Below the pieces are notes generated by a model. The model was not told the DNA's origin, did not search any database, and saw nothing but the letters and a program-made list of their open reading frames with translations. Positions 26,075-33,816 of a DNA stretch of 50,066 nucleotides are shown in pieces (the first letter of the stretch is position 1; each line of letters opens with the position of its first letter). The DNA is from Methylobacterium sp. J-076. Its GTDB lineage: Bacteria > Pseudomonadota > Alphaproteobacteria > Rhizobiales > Beijerinckiaceae. The DNA lies in NCBI RefSeq assembly GCF_022829405.1, contig NZ_JAKSXW010000055.1:1-50066 (forward strand), written 5' to 3'. A program made the translations under genes and the position numbers.

Positions 26075-27484
26075 ATGAGCGAAACTTTGACCTCGGGTGA
26101 GGCCCGGCTGAAGGCCCATGCGGCTCCCGAGGGCGAGATCGCCGCCTCGACCCGGACCCTGGTGATCGGCCCCTACCTCGCCCGCGGGAGCACGGGTTTC
26201 GGCCGGGTCGCCCCGCCGACCCGCTCCGTGGAGGCGCGCCTCGACGAGGCCACCGGGCTCGCCGCCGCCATCGAACTCGACGTCACCCAGAGCCTCCCCG
26301 TCGGCCTGCCGCGGATCCGGCCCTCGACCTATCTCGGCAAGGGCCGGGTGGATGAGATTGGCGGGCTGGTGAAGGCCGAGGAGATCGGCCTCGTGGTGAT
26401 GGACTGCGCCCTCTCGCCGGTGCAGCAGCGCAACCTCGAGAAGGCCTGGGGCGCCAAGGTCATCGACCGCACCGGCCTGATCCTGGAGATCTTCGGCCGC
26501 CGGGCCTCCACCCGGGAGGGCACGCTGCAGGTGGAGCACGCCCACCTCGCCTACCAGAAGTCGCGCCTCGTCCGCTCCTGGACCCACCTGGAGCGCCAGC
26601 GCGGCGGCTTCGGCTTCCTCGGCGGCCCCGGCGAGACCCAGATCGAGGCCGACCGGCGGATGATCCAGGAGCGCATGACCCGGATCGAGCGCGACCTCGA
26701 TTCGGTGGTGCGCACCCGGGGCCTGCACCGCCAGAGCCGGGCGCGGGTGCCCTACCCGATCGTGGCGCTGGTGGGCTACACCAATGCCGGCAAGTCGAGC
26801 CTGTTCAACGCCCTGACCAAGGCCGAGGTCACGGCCAAGGACATGCTGTTCGCCACCCTCGACCCCACCGCCCGGGCGACCAAGCTCCCCCACGGGGAGA
26901 CGGTGATCCTGTCCGACACGGTGGGCTTCATCTCCGACCTGCCGACGCCGCTGATCGCCGCCTTCCGCGCCACCCTGGAGGACGCCATCGAGGCCGACGT
27001 GCTCCTGCACGTCCGCGACGTCAGCCACGAGGACAACGCGGCCCAGGCCGAGGATGTGGGCCAGGTGCTCAACGAGCTCGGCATCGACACCGCCGACGGC
27101 CGGCTGATCGAGGTCTGGAACAAGTCCGACCTGCTGGACGAGGGGGAGCGGACGCGGCTCTTCAACCTCGCCGGCCAGGGGCGGGTGCGCAACGACCGGG
27201 ACAGCGACGCCCCGGTCCTCGTCTCGGCCCTGACCGGGGAGGGGCTCCCCGCCCTGACGAGCCGGATCGAGGCGCGGATCGCCCGGACGCGGACGAGCTT
27301 CGCGGTCTCCCTGCCCCCGGAGGACGGGGCCGCCCTCCACTGGCTCTACGAGAATGCCGAGATCCTCGACCGGCGCAACGAGGCCGACGGGACGCTCCAC
27401 CTCGCGGTGCGCGTGGCGCCGGAGAAGGAGCCGCGCTTCCTCAACCGCTTCGCCGGGGCACGGCGCCTCGGCCGTGCCGGATGA
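26075..27484 (+). CDS. hflX: Ribosome-associated GTPase HflX
   Basis: A 469-residue GTPase that splits stalled or hibernating 70S ribosomes. The N-terminal HflX domain has [16 protein letters not shown] and [38 protein letters not shown] follows, then the Gly-rich linker [19 protein letters not shown]. The G domain carries G1 GYTNAGKS, G2 TLDPTARA, G3 DTVGF and G4 NKSD. The ATG at 26075 ([12 protein letters not shown]) gives a usual length. Its last four bases overlap the start of the cyclase gene (ATGA), so the two are coupled. The hfq-hflX order is conserved widely. Confidence 0.95.
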   Translation: MSETLTSGEARLKAHAAPEGEIAASTRTLVIGPYLARGSTGFGRVAPPTRSVEARLDEATGLAAAIELDVTQSLPVGLPRIRPSTYLGKGRVDEIGGLVKAEEIGLVVMDCALSPVQQRNLEKAWGAKVIDRTGLILEIFGRRASTREGTLQVEHAHLAYQKSRLVRSWTHLERQRGGFGFLGGPGETQIEADRRMIQERMTRIERDLDSVVRTRGLHRQSRARVPYPIVALVGYTNAGKSSLFNALTKAEVTAKDMLFATLDPTARATKLPHGETVILSDTVGFISDLPTPLIAAFRATLEDAIEADVLLHVRDVSHEDNAAQAEDVGQVLNELGIDTADGRLIEVWNKSDLLDEGERTRLFNLAGQGRVRNDRDSDAPVLVSALTGEGLPALTSRIEARIARTRTSFAVSLPPEDGAALHWLYENAEILDRRNEADGTLHLAVRVAPEKEPRFLNRFAGARRLGRAG

Positions 27485-28746
27485 GCGGACCCGCGATGGT
27501 GTCCGCGGCCCGGATCGGCGAGTCGGACGACGATGCCGCCCTGCGGGTGATGCAGCAGGGCGGGCGGCCGCGGCTGATGGCCCTGCGGATCGTGATCGTG
27601 CTGGTGCTGCTCATGGCGGCCCAGGCCTATGACGGCTCGCTGCACGCCCTCAGCCACTGGATCATCCTCGGCCTGTACGGGCTCGGTACCCTGTGGTTCG
27701 GGCTGGCCGAGCGCCGCCGCGGGCCCGATGCGGGGGCCTCCTCGCTGGCCGGCACCGGCCTCAACGCCCTGCTCGCGGTCTACGTCATCGTCGAGCACAT
27801 GATGGCCGGGGGCGGGACGGGGGAGGGGGCCGACGCGGTGAGCCGCCTGCCCGCCTACCTGCTCCTGCTCCAGACCGGCCTGAGCATGCAGGTGTCCCAC
27901 ACCCTGCTGTTCTGCGGCCTCGTCACGGCGAGCTGGGTGGGCGCCTTCCTCATGGGCCTCGCCTACCCGCACCTGTTCCCGGGCTTCAACGGCGACGTGC
28001 CGATGCAGGTCATCGGGCTCTCCGCCTTCGTCGCCACGGGGCTGCTCGTCGCGGACGGCGTGGCGCGCCTGCGCAGGGCGGTCGACCGGACCCTGCAGGT
28101 GGAGCGCGAGCGCGGCCGGCTCGCCCGCTTCGTGCCCAACGCCATCGCCCGGGACCTCGCCTCCGACGCCCTGGGCGTCCACCGCCGCCACGCCTGCCTG
28201 CTGATCCTCGACATCCGCGGCTTCTCGGCGCTGAGCCGGGAGCATCCGCCGGAGGAGATGGTGGCGGCGCTGATGGAGGTGCGGGCGCAGGCGCAGGGCG
28301 CCGTCGCCGCGCAGGGGGGCATCGTCGACAAGTATATCGGCGATGCGGTGCTGGCGCAGTTCGTCACCGGGTCGGCGCAGGACCAGGCCCGGGCGGCGGC
28401 GGCCTGCGCCCTCGACCTCCAGGTCCGCCTCGCCGCGGTCAATGCCGGGCGCCGGGCCGCCGGCCTGTTCGCCATCCGCACCGCCTCCGCCCTGCACGCG
28501 GGCGACCTCCTCGTCGGCGTGTTCGATGACGGGGTCCGGGCGGAGTACACGGTGCTCGGCCCGGCGATGAACACCCTGGCCCGCATCGAGGCGCAGGCGA
28601 AGGCCGCGGGCCTCGCCGTCGCCGCCTCGGAGGCGATCGTGGCGCTGCTCGGCGGCCCGCAGGCCGCGCCGTTCCGCCCCCGGCCCGTGCCGGGCTCCGC
28701 CGCGGCGGAGCTGGGCCCGCTCTACGCACTCGACCCGGACGCCTGA
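27481..28746 (+). CDS. Membrane class III adenylate/guanylate cyclase
   Basis: A 421-residue cyclase. Five or six hydrophobic helices span ~30-195, with no recognised sensor domain. The catalytic domain covers ~225-400. The two metal-binding aspartates are D244 ([10 protein letters not shown]) and D288 ([11 protein letters not shown]). K284 suggests ATP rather than GTP. N364 and R368 in [11 protein letters not shown] are the transition-state pair. All catalytic residues are present, so it is probably active, making cAMP. The start overlaps the hflX stop by 4 bp, giving an hfq-hflX-cyclase order. The N-terminal helices may sense a membrane or small-molecule cue. Confidence 0.88.
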   Translation: MSGPAMVSAARIGESDDDAALRVMQQGGRPRLMALRIVIVLVLLMAAQAYDGSLHALSHWIILGLYGLGTLWFGLAERRRGPDAGASSLAGTGLNALLAVYVIVEHMMAGGGTGEGADAVSRLPAYLLLLQTGLSMQVSHTLLFCGLVTASWVGAFLMGLAYPHLFPGFNGDVPMQVIGLSAFVATGLLVADGVARLRRAVDRTLQVERERGRLARFVPNAIARDLASDALGVHRRHACLLILDIRGFSALSREHPPEEMVAALMEVRAQAQGAVAAQGGIVDKYIGDAVLAQFVTGSAQDQARAAAACALDLQVRLAAVNAGRRAAGLFAIRTASALHAGDLLVGVFDDGVRAEYTVLGPAMNTLARIEAQAKAAGLAVAASEAIVALLGGPQAAPFRPRPVPGSAAAELGPLYALDPDA

Positions 28747-28822
28747 CCCGGACCGGGCCTCCCCGGCGCGATCACGTTTGCGTGCGACCGGGTCTCCGGG
28801 GCCGGATCGCCGCCCGGCCACA

Positions 28823-28847
28823 GGAACCGCGTCCGGCGGACCCCGTT
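28823..28847 (+). promoter_or_regulatory. EcfG-type (general stress) promoter
   Basis: GGAAC (28823-28827), a 16-base spacer, then CGTT (28844-28847), an exact consensus match 38 bp before the ATG of the His-rich small protein. Its geometry is nearly the same as the site at 4847-4871. Confidence 0.65.
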
Positions 28848-28885
28848 CGCAGGCAGCGGCGCAGGGCCGCGGAGAGACCGTCGCC

Positions 28886-29119
28886 ATGAAGAAGATCGCC
28901 CTCGGTGCGCTGCTCGTCCTCGGGCTCGCCGCCGGTACCGCCGCACCGGTCTTCGCCGCGCCGGGGGACGGCCTCGACCGGGACGCCGCCGCCCAGGGCA
29001 ACGGGCGCTTCGGCAACATGCACAGCGGCGCCGAGATGGGCTCCCGGAGCGCCATGATGCCGGGCGGTGCCATGCGCCGCCCCCACCACCACCGCCGGCA
29101 TCGCCGCCACCACCGCTGA
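28886..29119 (+). CDS. Small exported His/Arg-rich peptide
   Basis: A 77-residue protein. Residues 1-24 are a signal peptide (KKIALGALLVLGLAAGTAAPVFAAP). The short mature part has a Met/Gly/Ser-rich middle (NMHSGAEMGSRSAMMPGGAM) and ends in a run of His and Arg (RRPHHHRRHRRHHR). His/Met-rich exported peptides often bind Cu, Ni or Zn, but this is inference. A consensus EcfG promoter lies upstream, making it a likely stress-induced periplasmic protein. It is separate from the cyclase gene (139 bp) and from the ABC transporter (119 bp). Confidence 0.7.
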   Translation: MKKIALGALLVLGLAAGTAAPVFAAPGDGLDRDAAAQGNGRFGNMHSGAEMGSRSAMMPGGAMRRPHHHRRHRRHHR

Positions 29120-29238
29120 CGGACGGGCGCCGGGGAGGTCCGGGCGGCCTCTCCGGCTCATTCCCCTCCACCTCCGCATGCGCTACCTGACGTCGCCATG
29201 GGCGCGCCGGTGGCACGCGGCGGGGGGGGCGGGGATCG

Positions 29239-30126
29239 ATGATCGGGATAGGACGGATCGCACGGCTCGCGGGCGGCCTCCTGGCCGCCGGGCTGGCCCT
29301 GGCGGGGCCGGCATGGGCGCAGGCCAAGCCGCCCCTCGTCTTCACCGGCATCCCCGACCAGGACGAGAGCCGTCTGGTGGAGCGGTTCGGCAAGGTGGCG
29401 CAGTACCTCGAGGGCAAGCTCGGCGTGCCGGTGCGCTACGTGCCGGTGAAGAGCTACCCCGCGGCGGTGACCGCCTTCACCAACGGGCAGGTGCAGCTCG
29501 CGTGGTTCGGCGGCTTCACCGGGGTGCAGGCCCGCAAGGCCGTGCCGGGCTCCCAGGCCATCGCGCAGGGGGCCGAGGACGCGGCGTTCCGCTTCTACCT
29601 CATCGCCAACGCGGCCACGGGGCTGCCGCGCTCCGCCGACTTCCCGAAGGCCATCGCGGGCAAGACCTTCACCTTCGGCGCCCGGGCCTCGACCTCCGGC
29701 CGGCTGATGCCCGAATACACGATCCGCCAGAACTTCCCCGGCGAGACACCCGAGCAGGTCTTCTCCCGGGTCGGCTTCTCCGGCGACCACTCGCGCACGA
29801 TCCAGCTCGTCCAGTCCGGCGCCTTCGAGGTGGGGGCGGTCGACTACTCGGTGTGGGACCTCGATTCCAAGGGCGGCAAGGTCGATCCCAAGGCGGTGTC
29901 GGTGATCTGGGAGAGCCCGCCCTTCCCCGACTACCAGTGGACGGTCCGCGCCGACGTGGACAAGACCTACGGCGAGGGCTTCACGGACAGGCTCCGGGCG
30001 GCCCTCGTGGACGTCACCGACCCCGCCATCCTCGAACCGTTCGGGCGCTCGAAGTTCATCCCCGTCTCCAACGCGGCCTACGCGCCGCTGATCGAGGTGG
30101 GCAAGGCGACGGGACTGCTGGACTGA
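29239..30126 (+). CDS. Putative selenate (PhnD-like) ABC transporter binding protein
   Basis: A 295-residue periplasmic binding protein. A signal peptide is at 1-27 (LAGPAWAQA). The mature protein begins PPLVFTGIPDQDESRLVERFGKVA-like and has PVRYVPVKSYPAAVTAFTNGQVQLAWFGGFTGVQAR, AGKTFTFGARASTSGRLMPEY and RVGFSGDHSRTIQLVQSG in short consecutive blocks. This pattern belongs to the PhnD-like branch annotated in databases (as I recall, TIGR04553) as a putative selenate-binding protein, assigned because of co-occurrence with selenium genes. It heads a three-gene operon. Phosphonate or phosphite is the main alternative ligand. A Sec-formate dehydrogenase and tRNA-Sec in the same window support selenium. 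Confidence 0.8.
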   Translation: MIGIGRIARLAGGLLAAGLALAGPAWAQAKPPLVFTGIPDQDESRLVERFGKVAQYLEGKLGVPVRYVPVKSYPAAVTAFTNGQVQLAWFGGFTGVQARKAVPGSQAIAQGAEDAAFRFYLIANAATGLPRSADFPKAIAGKTFTFGARASTSGRLMPEYTIRQNFPGETPEQVFSRVGFSGDHSRTIQLVQSGAFEVGAVDYSVWDLDSKGGKVDPKAVSVIWESPPFPDYQWTVRADVDKTYGEGFTDRLRAALVDVTDPAILEPFGRSKFIPVSNAAYAPLIEVGKATGLLD

Positions 30127-30140
30127 CCCCGGACCGGCCG

Positions 30141-30818
30141 GTGCGATCGCCCCCCCCTGCGCCCGTCGTCGTCCTCGCCGGGGCGCGGGCCGCCTATGGC
30201 GGGCGCGAGGTGCTGTCGGGCATCGACCTGACGGTGCGCAGGGGCGAGCGCGTCGCCCTGATGGGCCGCTCGGGGGCGGGCAAGTCGACCCTCCTCGGGC
30301 TGATCCAGGCGCAGATCCCCGACCGGGTCGCCCTGGTGCCCCAGGCCGCCGCCCTGGTGCGGACCCTGAGCGTGTTCCACAACGTCTACATGGGCCGCCT
30401 CGACCGGCGCTCGACCCTGCACAACCTGCGCACCCTCCTGCGCCCGGCCCGGGCCGACGTGGCCGAGGTGGGCGCGGTGCTCGCCCGGGTCGGCCTCTCC
30501 GAGACGCTCTGGGCGAAGGCCGGGGCCCTGTCGGGGGGGCAGCAGCAGCGGGTCTCGGTGGCCCGCGCCCTCTACAACGGCCGCCCAGTGCTGGTGGGCG
30601 ACGAGCCGGTCTCGGCCCTCGACCCGCGCCAGGGCGAGGCGGTGCTCGCCGAACTCGCCGCCGGCCACGAGACCCTGGTCCTCGCCCTGCACGACGCGGC
30701 CCTGGCCCGGGCCCTTTGCGACCGGATCGTGGTGCTGGAGGCCGGGCGCATCGTCCTCGACGCCCCGGCGGGGGAGGTCGATCCGGCCCGGCTCCAGGCG
30801 TCGTTCGAGGCCCCCTGA
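30141..30818 (+). CDS. PhnC-like ABC transporter ATPase (selenate/phosphonate type)
   Basis: A 225-residue ATPase, compact for its class. Walker A is GRSGAGKST, the Q-loop region is VALVPQAAALVRTLSVFHNVYMGRLD, the signature LSGGQQQRVSVARAL, Walker B VLVGDEPVSALD and the H-loop LALHDAALA. PhnC proteins share the FHNVYMGRLDRRST stretch. GTG 30141 (VRSPPPAPVVVL) is the likely start, 14 bp after the binding-protein stop. Its stop overlaps the permease start by one base (TGATG), so the permease is translationally coupled. Confidence 0.85.
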   Translation: MRSPPPAPVVVLAGARAAYGGREVLSGIDLTVRRGERVALMGRSGAGKSTLLGLIQAQIPDRVALVPQAAALVRTLSVFHNVYMGRLDRRSTLHNLRTLLRPARADVAEVGAVLARVGLSETLWAKAGALSGGQQQRVSVARALYNGRPVLVGDEPVSALDPRQGEAVLAELAAGHETLVLALHDAALARALCDRIVVLEAGRIVLDAPAGEVDPARLQASFEAP

Positions 30819-32347
30819 TGCGCCTCGCCCTGCCGTCTCCGGGCTATCGCGGGGTGAGCGGCGGGTTCGCCGTGGCGGCCCTCGCCTGCCTGTCCGTGGC
30901 GGACCTGCACGTCACCACCCTCCATCCGCTGGCCGAGCTGACGCGCTTCCTCGGGGGGCTGATCCGGCCGGACTTTCCCGCCGTCGAGGCGTGGGGCGTC
31001 GCCTACACGGTCGCCTTCGCGGTGCTCGGGGTCGGGCTCGGGGCGGGGGCGGGGCTGCTCATCGCCATCCCCTTCGCCCGCTCGCGGGGGGTGCGCCTCG
31101 CCTGCGCGGCCCTGCGCTCGGTCCACGAGCTGTTCTGGGCGCTGCTGCTGATGCAGGTCTTCGGCCTCTCGGCCACGACCGGGGTGCTCGCCATCGCGCT
31201 GCCCTATGCCGGGATCTGCGCCAAGGTCTATTCGGAGATCATCGAGGAGGCGGACCTCTCCGCCCTCCGGGTGCTGCCCCCGGGGACGGGCGCCGCCTCG
31301 GCCTTCGCCTATGCCCGCCTGCCGGACGTGGCGGGGCGCTTTGCCGACTACACCCTCTACCGCCTCGAATGCGGCCTGCGCTCCAGCCTCGTGCTCGGCT
31401 TCATCGGCCTGCCCACCATGGGCTTCACCCTGGAATCGGCCTTCCGGCAGGGGCGCTACGCCGAGGCGGGCGCCCTGCTCCTGGTCTTCTACGGGCTGAT
31501 CGGCTCCCGGCGGCTCTGGGTGCGGCGCTGGAGCGTGCCGCTCCTCCTCGCCGGTGCCGTCCTCGCCCTGCCCCCCGCCATCGGCCACGCGGAGGTGGGC
31601 CCGAGCCTCGTCCGCTTCCTCACCCACGACATCGTCCCGGCGCCCCTGCGGACGGGGGAGGGGACACTCCCGGCCCTGTGGGCGTGGTTCCGGCCGATCC
31701 TGACCGGGCAGATCCTCCCCGGGACGGCGCAGACCCTGGTCCTCGCCCAGATCGCCCTGGTGGCGACGGCGCTCGGCGCCCTCCTCCTGTTCCCCCTGAC
31801 GGCGCGGCGCTTCGCCGGGCCGGTGGGGCGGCCCTTCGGCCGGGTGCTCCTCGTCGCGGTGCGCTCCACGCCCGACTACATGCTGGCCTATCTCTGCCTG
31901 CAGCTGCTCGGCCCCTCGATGCTGCCGGCGATCATCGCCCTGTCGCTGCACAATGCCGGGATCGTCGGCACCCTGATGGGCCAGCACGCCGACGCCATCC
32001 CCTACCGGGCCGACGCGCCGCGGGGGATGAACCTCTACGCCTACGAGACCCTGCCGCGGCTCTACGGGCAGTTCCTGGCGCTCCTGCTCTACCGGTGGGA
32101 GCTGATCCTGCGGGAGAGCGCGATCTTCGGCATCCTCGGCGTCACCACCCTCGGATTCTACGTCGATGCGGCGATCTCGGAGCTGCGCCTCGACGTGGCG
32201 GTGGTGCTGATCGCATCGACCGCCCTCCTGACGGTGGCGGTGGATGCCCTGTCGCGGCGCCTGCGCCGGTCGCTCCGGATCAACGACCTGCCGGTGCGCC
32301 TGTCGGGTCCGCCGGCCGTCGCCCGCGGCGAGGCCGTCGGGGCGTGA
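30818..32347 (+). CDS. Fused two-domain PhnE-like ABC permease
   Basis: A 509-residue inner-membrane protein containing two binding-protein-dependent permease domains in one chain (~50-235 and ~290-485). Each has its own cytoplasmic coupling loop: EEADLSALRVLPPGTGAASAFAYARLP in the first half and RADAPRGMNLYAYETLPRLYGQF in the second. Repeated structural landmarks are SVHELFWALLLMQ versus STPDYMLAYLCLQ, and GFIGLPTMGFTLE versus GILGVTTLGFYVD. The fusion replaces the PhnE homodimer and is also seen in the putative selenate branch. It starts on the ATPase stop (TGATG). A long perfect hairpin follows at 32458. Confidence 0.85.
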   Translation: MRLALPSPGYRGVSGGFAVAALACLSVADLHVTTLHPLAELTRFLGGLIRPDFPAVEAWGVAYTVAFAVLGVGLGAGAGLLIAIPFARSRGVRLACAALRSVHELFWALLLMQVFGLSATTGVLAIALPYAGICAKVYSEIIEEADLSALRVLPPGTGAASAFAYARLPDVAGRFADYTLYRLECGLRSSLVLGFIGLPTMGFTLESAFRQGRYAEAGALLLVFYGLIGSRRLWVRRWSVPLLLAGAVLALPPAIGHAEVGPSLVRFLTHDIVPAPLRTGEGTLPALWAWFRPILTGQILPGTAQTLVLAQIALVATALGALLLFPLTARRFAGPVGRPFGRVLLVAVRSTPDYMLAYLCLQLLGPSMLPAIIALSLHNAGIVGTLMGQHADAIPYRADAPRGMNLYAYETLPRLYGQFLALLLYRWELILRESAIFGILGVTTLGFYVDAAISELRLDVAVVLIASTALLTVAVDALSRRLRRSLRINDLPVRLSGPPAVARGEAVGA

Positions 32348-32457
32348 TCCCCCCTCTGGCCCCCGGGCCCGCGGGCGGTGCGGCCCGCGATGGGCCGGCA
32401 CCGGGAGACGCCGCGGCCTCGGCCCGGTCCGCGCTGGCCGGCCGTCCCTTCGGGTTC

Positions 32458-32493
32458 GCGCCCCCGGTCCGGACAGGTCCGGACCGGGGGCGC
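32458..32493. terminator. Perfect 17-bp hairpin between convergent genes
   Basis: GCGCCCCCGGTCCGGAC and GTCCGGACCGGGGGCGC are perfect inverted arms with only AG between them. It lies 8 bp past the stop of the minus-strand gene at 32501 and ~110 bp past the permease stop, so it can end both transcripts. The arm tip GTCCGGAC is itself palindromic. Confidence 0.75.
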
Positions 32494-32500
32494 GGAGCGG

Positions 32501-33274
32501 TCAGTTGCCGCCCTGCATGAGGCTGAGGACGATCTCGCCGTAATCGCGTCCGCCTTCGAGGTACGGGCTGTTGGGGTTTCCGCCGGTCTCGTAGGCATCG
32601 GCCACGGCGCGCAGGTCGTTCCCGTATTGCTGGCTGTAGCCGGCCAAGTCCTGGACCATCATGCCGATCCCGATCTCGGGATTCATGCGATCCTGCCCGG
32701 CGAACTTGCCGGTGGTGAAGGCGGCATCCTGATCGTTGATCTGCGCGATGCCGAGGCTGGTGCCGCCATCCCCGACCGCCTTGGCGTCGCCGCTCGACTC
32801 CTTCATCAGCTCCGCAGCGACGAACTGGTAGGTGAGGTGCGCGCCGTTCGCGTTCGCCTCGTCCACATATTTCTTGATGGTCGCGCCGTGCTGGTTCCAG
32901 ATCTCCTGGAGATTGGCGGGCATCTCGGCCGTGGCCCCGCCGCCGGCCGCGCCGCCCCCCGCCGAACCGGAGGAGCCTGAGCCACCGGCGGACCCCGCCG
33001 AGCCGTTGGAACCGGCAGAACCCTGCGATGCCGGCTGCCCCTGGGTCGACGCCGCCGAGCCGCCTTCGTGGTGGGGCGCCGCCTTCAGTATCTGGCCGAT
33101 GTCCATCAGAATTTTTTCGGACAATCCGTCCTTGTTGGACGATGAACTCATCATCTGACCCAGGTCGGTCAGCAACTTGGAGAACAGAGTTCCCAAATCC
33201 TCTTGCCCGCCACCGGTCGAAAGTTCGGACGGCAGGGTGGATTGGCGAACCGAAGCGATATCACCGACGCTCAT
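32501..33274 (-). CDS. Harpin-like Gly/Ser-rich protein with lytic transglycosylase domain
   Basis: A 257-residue protein with no cysteine and no signal peptide. Residues 1-65 are amphipathic and polar (LGTLFSKLLTDLGQMMSSSS). Residues ~71-115 are a Gly/Ser/Ala-only linker (GSAGSNGSAGSAGGSGSSGS). Residues ~120-257 form a lysozyme-like domain: AAELMKESSGDAKAVGD with E159 as candidate catalytic acid, then TSLGIAQIN and AVADAYETGG, the usual SLT pattern. AGGAGG lies 5 bases before ATG 33274. Harpins of type III secretion are also Cys-free, Gly-rich and leaderless, and some carry enzymatic domains, so export by a non-Sec route is plausible. Codon use is less G/C-biased than its neighbours. Confidence 0.72.
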   Translation of the reverse strand: MSVGDIASVRQSTLPSELSTGGGQEDLGTLFSKLLTDLGQMMSSSSNKDGLSEKILMDIGQILKAAPHHEGGSAASTQGQPASQGSAGSNGSAGSAGGSGSSGSAGGGAAGGGATAEMPANLQEIWNQHGATIKKYVDEANANGAHLTYQFVAAELMKESSGDAKAVGDGGTSLGIAQINDQDAAFTTGKFAGQDRMNPEIGIGMMVQDLAGYSQQYGNDLRAVADAYETGGNPNSPYLEGGRDYGEIVLSLMQGGN

Positions 33275-33816
33275 GGGAACCTCCTCTGCGACAGGTCGCG
33301 TCGATTTCTTAATTTTGTTCGTATCGCGAAGCAAGTTTTGCAGCCATTCAGCGGAAATATCTCGCCTCGCTTGCACTTATTTCGATCCGACAACCCCAGA
33401 GTAACCTGACGAAAACATGATGAGCCGCCTATAAGCTTTCATATGACGGGCGATAGGGACGATATTCAGTCCCTCAGCCTGCCGGTCCAGATGTCTCGGA
33501 CACGGTTTCGCGACGTCGGAGCCATTCGTCCGACGAGGATCGCGACGGCGGCGATGCCGGGAAAGATGAGCGCAGGGGACGGGGTGGCCACGTACTGCGA
33601 GACGAGCCTGGGACGGCGGCCTGTCCCCGCCGGGGGGCGCGCGATGACTTCGCGCCGCGGCCCTCGGGCCCGGCCGGCGGGCGCGCCGGGCGATTCGGTG
33701 GCCGCGAGGACGCGCGCAGGGCCGGGCGGGGGCTCAGCGGCCGGCCCGGCCCCCGTGGGAGGCCCGGGCCGTCACCGAGGACGAGGGCGGTCGAGGGGCG
33801 GTGAGGCGGGTGGCCC
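33275..33816. other. Long intergenic region upstream of the transglycosylase gene
   Basis: No gene was supported in these 542 bp. The half nearer the transglycosylase gene (33290-33460) is the most AT-rich stretch of the window and must hold its promoter. The other half is ordinary GC-rich DNA up to the TonB-receptor stop. No tts- or hrp-box could be matched confidently. Confidence 0.5.

Noticed and set aside
33290..33460. Type III secretion tts/hrp box upstream of the harpin-like gene
   Set aside because: Only a GAAAGCT fragment matches; consensus spacing and the remaining bases do not.
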